From Bacillota bacterium (GTDB lineage Bacteria > Bacillota > Clostridia > Christensenellales > Aristaeellaceae), in the NCBI GenBank assembly GCA_029548395.1, contig JAKPNM010000136.1, positions 1 to 48,478 of the forward strand: a DNA stretch of 48,478 nt, given 5' to 3'. Below are positions 16,471-25,757 of this stretch, piece by piece. The notes beneath the pieces are model-generated. The model saw only the letters and a program-made list of their open reading frames with translations, was not told the origin of the DNA and made no database searches. A program made the position numbers and the translations under genes. Position 1 is the stretch's first letter. Every line of letters starts with the position of its first letter.

Positions 16471-17194
16471 CTTCTATTTCAAAAATCTGATTTCGTTGCT
16501 GAACCGGACGCTGGAAACCCAGCATGCCTGCATGGAGGAAGCCGCCCGCCGGATCGCCGACTGCCTGCGCAAGGGCGGAATGCTCTATACCTTCGGCACC
16601 GGCCACGGGCATCTGCTGGCGCTGGAAATCTTCTACCGCGCCGGCGGCATGGCGCGGGTCTGTCCCATCCTGGATGAAAAGCTGATGCTGCATGTTTCCG
16701 CCGCCGGCTCCACCCTAAAAGAACGTGAAGAAAGCCGGGTTCCCCTCCTGCTGGAGAAGTATCCGGTCAAATCAGGCGATGTGTTGCTTGCGATCTCCAA
16801 TTCCGGCCGGAATGCCGTTCCCGTCCTGCTGGCCAGGGCAGCCCGGGAGCGCGGCGCCTATGTGATCGCCCTGACCTCCATGCAGCATTCCTCCGCGGTG
16901 AGCTCCCGCAACAGCCTGCATCTGCGCTTGTTCGAAACGGCGGATCTTGTATTGGACAACGGAGGGGTCCTGGGCGATGCATCCTTCCAGGCGGCGGACG
17001 GCACCATGGTCGGCCCCACCTCTACAGCGGTGGGCGCGGCAATCCTGCAATCGATCGTGTGCCGGGTGAAGGAGATCTCCCTGGCTGAGGGCTTTGAAGC
17101 AGATTATTTCAAGTCCAGCAATGTGGATGGCGGCGACGCGTGGAATGACCGGCTGATTGCCTGTTATCAGGATTCCATCCCGGGGCTGAACTGA
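16457..17194 (+). CDS. SIS-domain sugar isomerase-like protein (UPF0309 type)
   Basis: This protein of about 245 residues has a phosphosugar-binding SIS domain. The pattern is FGTGHGHLLALEIFYRAGG (about 45-65), DVLLAISNSGRN (about 110-122) and VIALTS. Proteins of this type bind phosphorylated sugars and are often paired with amino-sugar or MurNAc-type kinases. An isomerase or etherase role on the kinase product is likely but unproven. ATG 16457 is preferred, 7 nt after AGGAG; a GTG one codon earlier is also possible. It overlaps the kinase gene and precedes the ceramidase-like gene by 12 nt. Confidence 0.82.
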   Translation: MSAINFYFKNLISLLNRTLETQHACMEEAARRIADCLRKGGMLYTFGTGHGHLLALEIFYRAGGMARVCPILDEKLMLHVSAAGSTLKEREESRVPLLLEKYPVKSGDVLLAISNSGRNAVPVLLARAARERGAYVIALTSMQHSSAVSSRNSLHLRLFETADLVLDNGGVLGDASFQAADGTMVGPTSTAVGAAILQSIVCRVKEISLAEGFEADYFKSSNVDGGDAWNDRLIACYQDSIPGLN

Positions 17195-17206
17195 GGGAGG
17201 CGCCAT

Positions 17207-18433
17207 ATGATGCATGCCGGATTTGGCATATGGGAACTCACGCCGCCCCTGGGCGTGGAGCTGGCGGGGTATGGCTATTATCTGAACCGCCGCGCGCTGT
17301 CTGTCCGCGACCCGCTCTATGCCCGCGCGGTGCTGCTGGAGACGGACGATGTGCGCTCGCTGGTCATCTCCTGTGATCTGCTGGGCCTGAGCAAAGCCGT
17401 GTGCGCGGAGGTCTTCCGCCATGCGGAAGCGCTGGGGATCCCCGCGGAGCGCGTGATGATCGTCAGCATCCATACCCACACCAGCCCCGCAATCAAGTAT
17501 CATGAGGGCTGCGGCTTTGTGGATGGCGCCTACGCAGCGAGGGTCGGCGGCCTCATCTGCCGCGCGGCAGATGAAGCGGCCGCGGATCTTGCGGAGGTCA
17601 CCGCCCTTCACCAGGCGTTCTCTCCCTTTGAGGGCGACCATATCTACAACCGCACCGTTGCAGACGGCCCGGTGGATCGCTTCGTTCGGGGCTTTACGCT
17701 CACCCGCTGCGGCAAGGCGCCAATCTGCCTGATCAATGCAGCCTGCCACGGCGTGTTCCTCAGGCGGTCCACGGCTGTGTCCGCGGACTTCGCGGGCGAG
17801 ATCAACCGGCTGATGGAGGAACAGGGCGTCCGGTCCATCTACCTCAACGGCCTGTGCGGGGACATTGACCCCTGCAAGCCCTCAGAGGCGCGGCTCAATG
17901 AATTTGCCCGGATCGTCGTCAACGCCTTCACCGAGCGGTCCAGGCCCCTCCCCCTGTCCCTGGAAGCGGGGAGTTTGCCCTTTGCCCTGAAGCTGACCTC
18001 TGTCACAGAAAAGGAAATCCGCGGCGCGGCAAAGCGTGCGGTCGAGACTGCCGGCGGCGCTGAAAAGCCCGCTGCCCGTGTGGCCCTGGCCTGGGAAAAG
18101 GAAATGCTGGCCAGGCTGGATCAATTGCAGGATACGGAAGAAATCACCTGCAAGTACCTGCTGCTGGGCGGTGTGCTGGTCGTGGCCTTTCCGTTTGAGG
18201 GATACACAAGGATCGGTCAGGAAATTCGGGACATCACCGGCCGTCAGGACAGCCTGGTACTGGGCTGCAGCGAAGAGCTGCTGGGCTATCTCCCCACACG
18301 GGACGACATCGCCCGCGGGGCATACGCGGCGCTGGAGTCCAACTTCCTGTACAAGAGGCTGCCGGTCGTGCCGGGCGAAGCGGAACGCCTGGGCCGGGAA
18401 ACAGGACGCATGCTCAAGAAGATCCTTCCATGA
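17207..18433 (+). CDS. neutral/alkaline ceramidase N-terminal domain-like protein
   Basis: This 408-residue protein resembles the N-terminal catalytic domain of neutral ceramidases, an amidohydrolase fold. The opening segment has ITPP-like ELTPPLGVELAGY, followed by DPLYARAVLLE, VISCDLLGL and the metal-binding SIHTHTSPA (about 87-95). A second HG motif, AACHGVF, lies near 178. No signal peptide is seen, so a role on secreted lipids is unlikely. In bacteria this fold is common in sugar operons without proven substrate. GGGAGG lies 6 nt before the ATG. The last four bases overlap the ROK gene start (ATGA). Confidence 0.75.
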   Translation: MMHAGFGIWELTPPLGVELAGYGYYLNRRALSVRDPLYARAVLLETDDVRSLVISCDLLGLSKAVCAEVFRHAEALGIPAERVMIVSIHTHTSPAIKYHEGCGFVDGAYAARVGGLICRAADEAAADLAEVTALHQAFSPFEGDHIYNRTVADGPVDRFVRGFTLTRCGKAPICLINAACHGVFLRRSTAVSADFAGEINRLMEEQGVRSIYLNGLCGDIDPCKPSEARLNEFARIVVNAFTERSRPLPLSLEAGSLPFALKLTSVTEKEIRGAAKRAVETAGGAEKPAARVALAWEKEMLARLDQLQDTEEITCKYLLLGGVLVVAFPFEGYTRIGQEIRDITGRQDSLVLGCSEELLGYLPTRDDIARGAYAALESNFLYKRLPVVPGEAERLGRETGRMLKKILP

Positions 18434-19584
18434 AACCGATCGTCTTGTCATCCATCCGCAAGCAGAACCTGTGCAAAATGCTTGACCTTCTGACCCTTGC
18501 TCCTGCCATGACCCGTCAGGAGCTGGCGGAGGCAGCGGGTTTGAGCCAGATGACGGTGACCAATCTGGTGGAGCTGCTCAAGAAACAGGGCGTGCTCCGT
18601 CTGACGACTGTACCGCGGGATGAAAACAGCCGGTACGCCCAGGGGCGCAAGGCGCAGGCCATCTCCCTGTGCGGCGACCGAAAGGCCTGGCTGATTGCAG
18701 ATATTTCCAACCGGCAGTTCAGCATGACGCTGGCGGGCTTTGATGTAGAGATTCTGATGGAATTACATGATCACCGGCAGGGTGATGATCTGCGGCGGCT
18801 GGAATCCTTCCTGCGCGAAGGCGGGATCCGTGTGCAAAAAGCCCTTTCCGACCGGGAGCTGCTGGGGGTTGCCGTCATTACCCCGGGCCCTTATGAGATC
18901 AGCAGCGATACGGTGAATCACCAGCGCCTGCCTCAGCTCGACGGGGTACGCATCAAGGAGCTGTTCCGCCGCAGCCTTGGCCATTATGAATACTATGTGG
19001 ATGAAGACGTCAAGTTTGCCGTGCGCTCGTTTGCTGATCTGACTGCGCTGAATCAGCATAAAGTGCTTTATTACCTCTATATCGGCGAGGGCGTAGGCGG
19101 CGCAGCGGTTCATGATGGCTACATGCTGCGCGGTCTGAATTCCTCCGCCGGCGACGCGGGCTGTTTGATTGATCGTCATGGCAGTATCTATGAAAACCGC
19201 CTGAACACGGAGGCCTTCCTGCATCTTCTGGACATCCCCAAGTCCCTTTCCCGGGAAGAGCTGCGTGAAACACTGCAGCGCATTGCGAGGGATCAGCCCC
19301 TCCGATACGCTTCTGCCCTGGACACCATGGCTTCGGTGACGGCAGAAATGCTCCACAGCGTGCTGTGGATGCTTGATCCCACCCACATCATCATCGATTG
19401 CATCTATGCGCAGCCTGACAGGAGCTCCTTCGCGCAGATGGTGGAAAAACATCTGACAAGGCTGTTTCAAGGCGAACCCCGCATCCTGCCCAGTTTGTTG
19501 CCCTGTTCCTCAACCGTCAGCAGCGCGCTGCGCGGCGCAGTCAGGGTGCTGCAAAAAGCCTGGCTTGACCGGATCCTGATGTAA
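18430..19584 (+). CDS. ROK-family transcriptional regulator (NagC/XylR type)
   Basis: This 384-residue protein has an N-terminal winged helix-turn-helix, MTRQELAEAAGLSQMTVTN near residues 27-45, followed by a ROK domain. The ROK domain shows VAVITPGPY and YIGEGVGGAAVHDG, the latter in place of the usual GxGxGxG sugar-kinase loop. The Cys-rich zinc motif of active ROK kinases is not evident, so it is a DNA-binding sensor. It is last in the amino-sugar kinase operon by a 4-nt overlap and probably controls this divergent locus, responding to a (phospho)amino sugar. Confidence 0.88.
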   Translation: MKPIVLSSIRKQNLCKMLDLLTLAPAMTRQELAEAAGLSQMTVTNLVELLKKQGVLRLTTVPRDENSRYAQGRKAQAISLCGDRKAWLIADISNRQFSMTLAGFDVEILMELHDHRQGDDLRRLESFLREGGIRVQKALSDRELLGVAVITPGPYEISSDTVNHQRLPQLDGVRIKELFRRSLGHYEYYVDEDVKFAVRSFADLTALNQHKVLYYLYIGEGVGGAAVHDGYMLRGLNSSAGDAGCLIDRHGSIYENRLNTEAFLHLLDIPKSLSREELRETLQRIARDQPLRYASALDTMASVTAEMLHSVLWMLDPTHIIIDCIYAQPDRSSFAQMVEKHLTRLFQGEPRILPSLLPCSSTVSSALRGAVRVLQKAWLDRILM

Positions 19585-19686
19585 ATATTCCCTTGCATAA
19601 TACAATGTGATATATATGATTCCGACTGGCGTGTACGATGACCGCCATCAAATACCATGTGATGCCAAATAATCGTTCTATAGGGA

Positions 19687-19715
19687 TTGACAAAATATTT
19701 TTTACGCCTTATTAT
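19687..19715 (+). promoter_or_regulatory. consensus promoter of the HTH-sensor gene
   Basis: TTGACA (19687-19692), a 17-nt spacer and TATTAT (19710-19715) lie 59 nt before the regulator ATG. Both boxes sit inside the inverted repeats listed next. The stretch 19585-19686 holds nothing else I recognise. Confidence 0.8.
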
Positions 19716-19753
19716 TTTGTCAATGACATTTGATTTACATTTGTCATTGACAA
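19687..19753. promoter_or_regulatory. two interlocked inverted repeats (operator) over the promoter
   Basis: Repeat 1 is TTGACAAAATA (19687-19697) against TATTTTGTCAA (19713-19723), a perfect 11-bp inverted repeat. Repeat 2 is TTGTCAATGACA (19717-19728) against TGTCATTGACAA (19742-19753), a perfect 12-bp inverted repeat with a 13-nt spacer. They share the core TTGTCA/TGACAA. Covering the -35, the -10 and the downstream region, they are very likely the binding array of the HTH protein encoded next, giving autoregulation. Confidence 0.75.
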
Positions 19754-19773
19754 TCTATATGAGGTGAAAACAA

Positions 19774-21309
19774 ATGACAGGTGAAAGCTCAAATCTCAAG
19801 GCCACCCTTTCGAGGTTCCAGTTGTCAAACCTTGACCTCGCCAGAGCGACGGGGATTGATCCTTCCCTGATCAGCCGGTATATTTCCGGGAACCGCAAGT
19901 TGAAAAAAGACAGCTGGCAGGCGGAGGAGATCGCTGAATTCCTCCTGATGAAGGCGGACACAAGCGAAAAGATCGAATGGCTGAAGGATCAGTTTGAAGC
20001 ATCGAAACTCCCGGTGGACATTCAGTCTGTTCTGGGGATGAAGCGCAATTTGATCCAATGGATTTCCTCGGACAAAGGGGTTCCGGCCGATGATCCAGCC
20101 GAACCCGATGAATGGGAAGAGGCCACTGAGGACGAAAAAAATGCTGAAAAGCAAAAGGGACTGGTGCATGGAACCCTGGCGATCGCCGCCGCCTTGAGCG
20201 AAGGATTCCGTGCCATGCCGCAGGATGAATCCGTGGACCTGTTCCTCACCAGCGACAAGCTCCGCATTATCATTGATCCCGCGTTTTCCGATATGATCCA
20301 CGGGGCGCTTGCCGACCGGAAAATCAACGCCAACATCGTGATCTGCGTATCGGGGGACACGCGGCATCTCAATAAAATCATCCAGACCTATATGGGAGAA
20401 ATGGTATCCGGCACGATGCGCTTTTATACTTTTTTCGGCTCGACGCAGAACGTGGCGGAGCAGATGTTCTGTATTTTTCGGAACAGACAAGTCGCGATCA
20501 TCACGGAAACCCCTGTCGGCTCGGCGCATCCCATCGGCATGTTCGTGGACGATGTGGATTTTGTGCAGGAGATGAGCCAGAGCTACGACGCGACCTATCG
20601 CTATTCCCAGTCCATGTTCAACATCTACAACGACGACTATGTCCGCAATATGATTGAGGTTTTGTACTGCGAATACTGCATTCCCGGCGCGCTGTGCGTC
20701 GTCAAGGACAGCATCAACCCCATGTATATGTCCCTTGAGGCGTATTGGCGCGTTCTCAGAAAAGACAATCAGGACGAAGGCGAATACGCCTGGAAGTGCA
20801 ACGAATACCGCCGCTTCCATGACTCTTTTGTGAATATGCTGGAGAACGGGATGCCAAACAGGGAGATCATCTCGCTGAAGCGGCTCAAGGCGATCGTCAG
20901 CGAGGGAAAATGCCTCATGGCCGGGTTGTATTTCCTCGGCACGGGGTTCTATGAGCTGGATCTCCAGGGATGCCGCGACATTCTCGCGGGGTATGTCGAA
21001 TATCTGAACCGCTTCCCGAATTTTTCACTGCGCATTCTTGACGACCTGCCCGAGCTGCACAGCAGCAACTGCTGGCATGTGAAGGAAAACCAGAGCGTGG
21101 CCATCAACGATTGGAACGGCGATGTCCCCATCATGTGCCATTCCGGCCACAGCGCGCTCATACAGGAATTTCAAAAGCACTATGAAACGATCTGGAAGCG
21201 CGGCACCGGAAGCCTCGGCAACCGGGCCTATGTGATCTCCATTCTGCAAAGCATCATCCGGGAGATGGACGAGAAGCTGGACAATGGCGCGAGTCCCGGC
21301 CAAAGCTGA
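19774..21309 (+). CDS. HTH regulator with large unknown C-terminal sensor region
   Basis: This is a 511-residue protein. Residues about 15-45 form an XRE-like helix-turn-helix (SNLDLARATGIDPSLISRYI). Residues about 100-125 are an acidic linker, and about 130-511 form a mixed alpha/beta region that I do not recognise. No membrane segment is visible, so it is cytoplasmic and probably binds a ligand or partner. The start at ATG 19774 follows GAGGTG. It heads a same-strand series of exported proteins and is preceded by perfect inverted repeats over its own promoter, so it is probably the local autoregulated switch. The size and the unknown domain are unlike the usual short XRE repressors. Confidence 0.75.
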   Translation: MTGESSNLKATLSRFQLSNLDLARATGIDPSLISRYISGNRKLKKDSWQAEEIAEFLLMKADTSEKIEWLKDQFEASKLPVDIQSVLGMKRNLIQWISSDKGVPADDPAEPDEWEEATEDEKNAEKQKGLVHGTLAIAAALSEGFRAMPQDESVDLFLTSDKLRIIIDPAFSDMIHGALADRKINANIVICVSGDTRHLNKIIQTYMGEMVSGTMRFYTFFGSTQNVAEQMFCIFRNRQVAIITETPVGSAHPIGMFVDDVDFVQEMSQSYDATYRYSQSMFNIYNDDYVRNMIEVLYCEYCIPGALCVVKDSINPMYMSLEAYWRVLRKDNQDEGEYAWKCNEYRRFHDSFVNMLENGMPNREIISLKRLKAIVSEGKCLMAGLYFLGTGFYELDLQGCRDILAGYVEYLNRFPNFSLRILDDLPELHSSNCWHVKENQSVAINDWNGDVPIMCHSGHSALIQEFQKHYETIWKRGTGSLGNRAYVISILQSIIREMDEKLDNGASPGQS

Positions 21310-21364
21310 TGCCGGAATGGATGATCGCACGCTGTCATCAGGGAAAGCGCGCAAAGGATCGCCC

Positions 21365-21373
21365 ATTGACAAA
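21365..21373 (+). promoter_or_regulatory. ATTGACAAA half-site before the LRR gene
   Basis: ATTGACAAA repeats the core of the upstream operator in the 198-nt gap between the regulator and the LRR gene. It also contains a TTGACA hexamer, but no good -10 box follows at 16-18 nt. No supported gene lies in 21310-21507. Confidence 0.3.
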
Positions 21374-21507
21374 CAGAAGAGCAATCAAGAGGTATGCAGA
21401 TATATGAATGACAAAAGCGAAAAAATCCGAAGTCAACACTGCCGCGCGCTACGAAAGCCTGTTCAAATCTGAATATATTCAAACAAACTTGAAAAGGAGA
21501 TCAGCCC

Positions 21508-23235
21508 ATGAAACAGCATCAGCATTTTCTTTCATTCAAACGCCTTATGCTTCTGTTTCTTTGCGTGCTGTGCGTGATGGGCAGCGTGCCCGGACAGGCA
21601 GCGGACGGGCTGGATGGCCTGCGGGACGCCTTGGCCGGCATGGCCAGCCTGGACGGACAGCTGGCCCTGCTCTATGAAGCTTCTGTCGCCCATGCGGAAG
21701 AGTTTGAAACAGGCGGCTGGCAGGTCGAACTCAACGTGGAAGCTGCGGGCGGGCAGGAATGGATACCGGCTGAGGAAGCATATGACGCCGCAAAGAAGGC
21801 CGACAGCCTGCCGGAGCAGTTCAAAAACAAAAGGCTGATCGCACTGTACGACGATAACGATGACGATGAAAAAAAGGTTCGTCTGGCGGGCGATCTGTAT
21901 GTCCGGCTGCCCGAACCCATGCGCGCGCGCAGCGTGGAGGAAGCGGAGGGCGTGCTGATTCTGCGGCATTACCTGACCAGGCGAAGCGACTATATCGGCT
22001 CTGTATTCAACCGCCATTATGCGCTGTATGCCCGGCTGTTCGATTCGGATACCCTTTATCAGCTGTACCATGATACTATAACGCCGCCATCTTCGGGCTT
22101 TGGCACGCTGGTGGGGTATAGCATGTCCCCCAGCCTGCTGTGGGCAGGGATACAGCCGCTGTTTCTAAACCGGATTCTCACAGTGGAAACCGCGGAAGGC
22201 CCGCTGTATTTCAACGTGACCGGGCGCGGCTGCACCCTGTACAAGGTGGAAGGCGACCGAGAAGTGCTGGATATTCCTGCCGAGGCGGAGGGCTATCCGG
22301 TGACCGACATTACGCTCAGAAATCTTGCGAAAGCCTGTCCTTCGCTGCAGGAGGTACATCTGCCCGAGGGCCTTGTGTCCATTGGCGGGCGAGCTTTTGC
22401 CGGCTGTGAAAGGCTGCGTACCGTCAATTTTCCCTCCACGCTGCGCGCCATTGGCGACGAGGCGTTTGATGGAGCGCCGTTAGAGGAGCTCTCCCTGAAC
22501 GAAGGATTGGAAACCATCGGTGAAGATGCTTTCCCCGGCGGGGATGTCCTGCATTCTGTCACATTGCCCTCCACGCTGAAGGCTTACAGCTATGGGTTCT
22601 TGGAACGCGGCGCGCATATCCCCTATCTGATCCTCCCGGAAGGGGTAGAGCGATTGGGAAGTTATTTCCTGTATATTGCTCCTAATATGCTGTGTGTCTA
22701 TATCCCGCAAACTGTCACTTATTTTGGCGATTGCCTGCTGAATTCTGGCAATTTACGCATTTATACGCCGGAGGGCAGCCCTGCCGCCGAGTGGGCGAAG
22801 AAAAAAGGATATGGCTACACGCCCTGTCCCAGCCCGGAGGCCATGCCCCGGCCAGCCTATACCACAGAGGGAGACTTTGAATACGGCGTGCTGGAGGGCG
22901 AAGCCATCCTGATGCGGTATCTGGGCAACGGCGGGGAGGTGACAGTGCCCACCGAACTGGGCGGATGCCCTGTGAAGCGGATCAGGGAGTATGCATTTTC
23001 CTCACTCAAAAACCTTCAGTCCATCACTTTGCCGGCATGCCTTGCGGAGATAGAATCGATGGCTATTCTTTGCGATGGCGTGCACGTGTATATCCCGGGC
23101 GCTGAAACCGCATTGACCTCTCCCCTGTCCATTCACTCCGATGGTTCGGTGGTGCACGCCCCGGAAGGCTCTCCGGCGCATCAATGGTGCCTGAAACGCG
23201 AGGTGGAGTGGGTGGCATGGCCGCCGGAACGCTGA
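21508..23235 (+). CDS. secreted BspA-type leucine-rich repeat protein
   Basis: This 575-residue protein has a Sec signal peptide (about 1-31, ending near QAADG). A unique N-terminal domain (about 32-240) is followed by LRR_5/BspA repeats from about 260. Repeat units show the pattern LPEGLVSIGGRAFAGCERL, then FPSTLRAIGDEAFDG and LNEGLETIGEDAFPGG. A spacer follows, and a second repeat block lies near 470-520 (VKRIREYAFSSLKNL). Two units end with the APEGSPAHQW/TPEGSPAAEW type segment common in such proteins. These repeats mediate binding to host or bacterial surfaces; no cell-wall anchor is visible. GAAAAGGAG precedes the start. It is the first exported protein after the HTH regulator. Confidence 0.85.
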   Translation: MKQHQHFLSFKRLMLLFLCVLCVMGSVPGQAADGLDGLRDALAGMASLDGQLALLYEASVAHAEEFETGGWQVELNVEAAGGQEWIPAEEAYDAAKKADSLPEQFKNKRLIALYDDNDDDEKKVRLAGDLYVRLPEPMRARSVEEAEGVLILRHYLTRRSDYIGSVFNRHYALYARLFDSDTLYQLYHDTITPPSSGFGTLVGYSMSPSLLWAGIQPLFLNRILTVETAEGPLYFNVTGRGCTLYKVEGDREVLDIPAEAEGYPVTDITLRNLAKACPSLQEVHLPEGLVSIGGRAFAGCERLRTVNFPSTLRAIGDEAFDGAPLEELSLNEGLETIGEDAFPGGDVLHSVTLPSTLKAYSYGFLERGAHIPYLILPEGVERLGSYFLYIAPNMLCVYIPQTVTYFGDCLLNSGNLRIYTPEGSPAAEWAKKKGYGYTPCPSPEAMPRPAYTTEGDFEYGVLEGEAILMRYLGNGGEVTVPTELGGCPVKRIREYAFSSLKNLQSITLPACLAEIESMAILCDGVHVYIPGAETALTSPLSIHSDGSVVHAPEGSPAHQWCLKREVEWVAWPPER

Positions 23236-23262
23236 TATGACCCACAAAAAGGAGGGATCCCC

Positions 23263-25749
23263 ATGAAGAAACTCATTTCCTTGCTGCTCTGCGCGCAGCT
23301 CGCGCTCTGTCTGACGCCAGCGCCTGCGCTGGCGGAGGAAACCGCCGGCGAATATGTCTTCACTTTCCGCAATGGAATCACATGGGATTCAACCCTTGAG
23401 GAAGCGATGGAGGCGGAGGGCTTGTTCGGAAGAGACGTTCATACCGACGGCGGCATATCGATGTTCAGCGTGAATAGCGCTTTGTTCGCCGGGCTGTCAG
23501 TTGATCTCTTTTATTGTTCTATGAACGGCACGCTGATTTGCATCGGCTGTATCCCTGACCGCGATACGGACAACGCGGAGGCGCTCGCGGATATCAAGGC
23601 TGCGCTGACCGGGATGTACGGCCAGCCCAACATGACGGAACTGAATCGCGTGCTCAATATCATAAGGATAGTCAGCAGAAGCGATATAGAAACCGTTCCG
23701 GTCGAGGCATCGCCGTGGGCGGGCTGGATTCTGCCGGATGAGCGCACGTTGGTTTTTGCGTCGGACGTTGATAGCGTGGGCCTGATCTTTCTCAACGAGG
23801 CGCCGTTCGTACCCAGGGAAACCATCGCTGATTCGGAGGGCGCGGCATTGCGCGTTGAGGAGGGCGATACGGTGGTGTTTGGAAGCTATGAGCAGGATGG
23901 CGACGAAAGCAACGGTACGGAACCAATTCAGTGGCTGGTTCTGGACGTGGAGGACGGCGCGGCTTCGGGCGATGACCGCATCCTGCTGATTTCGCAGTAC
24001 GCGCTGGCTTATTGCCCCTATCATTATGAGAACGAGCCTGTGACCTGGGAAACAAGCGACCTGCGGGCATGGCTGAACGGCGAGTTTTGCTCCGCCGCAT
24101 TCACGCCGGCGCAACGCTCGTACATCGCGCGCGCGAAACTGTCCACACCCGGGAATTACGATGAATATTACTACGCGGGCCAAAAGACGCAGGCGAACGT
24201 ATCTGGTGGGAACGACACGCTGGACGATGTGTTTGTGCTCAGCTACGAGGAAGCGAAGCGATACTTCTATTTTGGCTCGAGCAGCGATTATACGGCCATG
24301 GGATACCGCCTGACAGCCCCCACCTACGCTGCGCTCAGGGAGATATACGAAACCGACGGCTACCCTCAGGAGGAGGAAGAGCGGCTTGCAAAAGCAGAAT
24401 ATGACGCGCTTATGAAAGCGCTGCCCCAGCTTCATTTGCGTGAAGGAAAATGGGCGATCGCGCTGCCGTCGCTGGACGACTACGCTGCCTTCTGGAAGGC
24501 TGAGCGCACGCTGGAGAATAACGCGCCGACGTTAAGCTGGGTGCTTCGCACACCGGGCCGTAAGGAAACTTACTGCTGCTACGTCTATGATGATGGTTCC
24601 ATCAGCCATTCAGGCGATTATGTGTCAGATGAATATCTCATACGCCCGGCGCTGTGGCTGAACGCCGCCGCCCTGTTGAACGCCGACATCGCGGCGAAGG
24701 CGGTGCCCGTTCAGCCCGACACGCGAACAGATCCTGCGCTCACCGGCACATGGAAGGGAAGCGTCAGCAATCAGAGGAGTGTTTATTGCCAATTCAGCGA
24801 GGATGGCTATCATATGGTAGCGGTTAATGATTACGCGAGAGCGAGTCATGCCATCTTCGAGGCGGGCGGCGGGCAGCTTCGCTTGATGCAGATCGGTGAA
24901 CAGGGCAATGAGACGGTGATGCGCTATCAGGTGACGGCGGACACGCTCACGCTGGAAGCAGACGGAGAAACACTCAACTTTATGCGCGTGGGCAACGCTC
25001 CGCTGTACATGCTGCCAAAGTCCCTGACCATAGATCCCGACAGCGCAGCGCCCGCGCCGGCAGGCGAAGAAGCGCCGCAGCCCGCCGGCCGCGTCACCGC
25101 GCGCGGCTTCAATACGGCGGAGGAATGCGCCAAGGCGGCCGCGGAAGCGCTGATCGCCGGAGACATTCAGGCGTTTCTGGGCTGTTATGCGATCCCTGAG
25201 ATGGCGCGGAACTTCGACCTTGCCGCCCAAGTTGAGGCATACAGAATGATACAATTCGGTCGGTTCTTGATGCAGCCGTCAGACGCCCTTGCGATTGCCT
25301 ACAATGAATCCTATTTTGTGAATGACCTCCTGAAAAGGATGATCAGCTCAAATCTCATGCTGAAAAGCAATGACGAGAGTCTTCAAGAATATGCCAGCGG
25401 TATACCGATTACCACAGCGGAGCATACCCTGAAAGAGCTGCTTGAGATAGCGAATACAGACAATGTGCTGTCAAGGCTCACCTACCAGGGAACGAAGACG
25501 CCGGACTTTAAGAATAAAGATCAGCTGAACAACTGGAAAAAAATGATGGCACGGCATAAAGCGTTTTATGGCATGACGGACATCACCGAGATCATCGTTG
25601 TGCTGGAGCTTGACAGCCGTACCATCTATTTCCCCCTTACGCTTGCACAATACGATGGCAGCTGGCTGGCGGCGCCTGTCGTAAGCACCATCGCAAATAT
25701 CTATGGAATGCCTGCCCATGTGATGATGGTGCCCGAAGACATGCTGTGA
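23263..25749 (+). CDS. secreted multidomain DUF6273 protein
   Basis: This 828-residue protein has a signal peptide of about 25 residues (cleavage near ALAEE). Residues about 28-185 form an alpha/beta domain that recurs as a broken copy just downstream. Residues about 200-470 match DUF6273, with the opening pattern VVFGSYEQDGD, PIQWLVLDV, ISQYALAY and SDLRAWLNGEF and the closing RPALWLN. Residues about 490-595 look like a small lipocalin-type beta-barrel (LTGTWKGSVS). Residues 615-828 form an unrecognised helical-plus-beta domain beginning FNTAEECAKAAAEALIAGD, like NTF2-type accessory domains. Function is unknown. The start follows AAAAAGGAGGG, 27 nt after the LRR gene, so the two are cotranscribed. 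Confidence 0.8.
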   Translation: MKKLISLLLCAQLALCLTPAPALAEETAGEYVFTFRNGITWDSTLEEAMEAEGLFGRDVHTDGGISMFSVNSALFAGLSVDLFYCSMNGTLICIGCIPDRDTDNAEALADIKAALTGMYGQPNMTELNRVLNIIRIVSRSDIETVPVEASPWAGWILPDERTLVFASDVDSVGLIFLNEAPFVPRETIADSEGAALRVEEGDTVVFGSYEQDGDESNGTEPIQWLVLDVEDGAASGDDRILLISQYALAYCPYHYENEPVTWETSDLRAWLNGEFCSAAFTPAQRSYIARAKLSTPGNYDEYYYAGQKTQANVSGGNDTLDDVFVLSYEEAKRYFYFGSSSDYTAMGYRLTAPTYAALREIYETDGYPQEEEERLAKAEYDALMKALPQLHLREGKWAIALPSLDDYAAFWKAERTLENNAPTLSWVLRTPGRKETYCCYVYDDGSISHSGDYVSDEYLIRPALWLNAAALLNADIAAKAVPVQPDTRTDPALTGTWKGSVSNQRSVYCQFSEDGYHMVAVNDYARASHAIFEAGGGQLRLMQIGEQGNETVMRYQVTADTLTLEADGETLNFMRVGNAPLYMLPKSLTIDPDSAAPAPAGEEAPQPAGRVTARGFNTAEECAKAAAEALIAGDIQAFLGCYAIPEMARNFDLAAQVEAYRMIQFGRFLMQPSDALAIAYNESYFVNDLLKRMISSNLMLKSNDESLQEYASGIPITTAEHTLKELLEIANTDNVLSRLTYQGTKTPDFKNKDQLNNWKKMMARHKAFYGMTDITEIIVVLELDSRTIYFPLTLAQYDGSWLAAPVVSTIANIYGMPAHVMMVPEDML

Positions 25750-25757
25750 CGGCCTGA

